From: Shewanella surugensis
GTDB taxonomy: Bacteria; Pseudomonadota; Gammaproteobacteria; Enterobacterales; Shewanellaceae
Direction of reading: 5' to 3'
NCBI RefSeq assembly: GCF_023284005.1
Contig: NZ_JAKIKS010000036.1
Coordinates: forward strand, 1-44,542
Length of the DNA stretch: 44,542 bases
The notes beneath the pieces were generated by a model. The model did no database searches, was not told where the DNA came from, and was given only the letters and a program-made list of their open reading frames with translations. Within the stretch, counting starts at the first letter, position 1. Every line of letters begins with the position of its first letter. This document shows, piece by piece, positions 44,481-44,542 of this stretch. The translations under genes were made by a program, and so were the position numbers.

Positions 44481-44542
44481 GAGCAGTTCGTAGTGCGACA
44501 TACATAAATCGTGGCAACATGTCTTCAAGCGAGAACCTTCGA

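Overview
The window looks like AT-rich chromosomal DNA of a marine gammaproteobacterium, most likely Shewanella or a close relative. The neighbourhood yciK / VolA-Pla-1-type lipase lipoprotein / sohB, the IS3 and IS200 types and the family content suggest this, but no rRNA or other decisive marker is present, so the genus is an inference. No tRNA, rRNA or CRISPR array was seen.

Region 1 (1-12.9 kb) is an accessory block with few textbook genes. After a cut-off IS630-type transposase (1-127, minus) come two small two-helix membrane proteins, a membrane-anchored 195-aa protein, a class 3 lipase, a T4-type lysozyme that has lost catalytic residues and gained an internal duplication, an AAA+ ATPase closely resembling the ATPase of extracellular contractile injection systems, and two adjacent paralogues resembling the C-terminal domain of the cyanobactin protease PatG. 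A strong hairpin terminator separates these from three unknown genes on the minus strand. A GNAT acetyltransferase, a membrane-anchored GH25 lysozyme and an unrecognised 544-aa protein follow. No sheath, tube, protease or precursor-peptide gene is visible. This block is the best candidate for an undescribed system.

Region 2 (13-25 kb) is decaying and mobile. It holds an ABC exporter pseudogene with a large deletion, frame breaks and a stop; an intact POT peptide transporter; a methyltransferase broken in a T-run; a thioesterase remnant; an apparent type III secretion chaperone/effector pair (121 aa and 996 aa); a DUF6500-like gene; a RidA-family pseudogene; a transposase remnant; an intact IS200-type element; and a degenerate IS3 element. 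No type III secretion apparatus lies in the window.

Region 3 (25-38.5 kb) is mostly ordinary chromosome: a FlaR-like P-loop kinase, DoxX followed by two tandem glutathionyl-hydroquinone reductases, yciK, a VolA/Pla-1-like lipase, sohB, a metzincin-like exported protein lacking the catalytic Glu, an internally deleted IS3 copy, a ketopantoate-reductase-family gene and ugd.

Region 4 (38.5-44.5 kb) carries a minus-strand operon: btaA and btaB, which together would make the phosphorus-free betaine lipid DGTS, then a 581-aa multi-spanning protein with a phospholipid-methyltransferase-like motif, and a patatin-like phospholipase. This suggests a membrane-lipid remodelling unit. The window ends in a broken RND-type membrane fusion protein gene.
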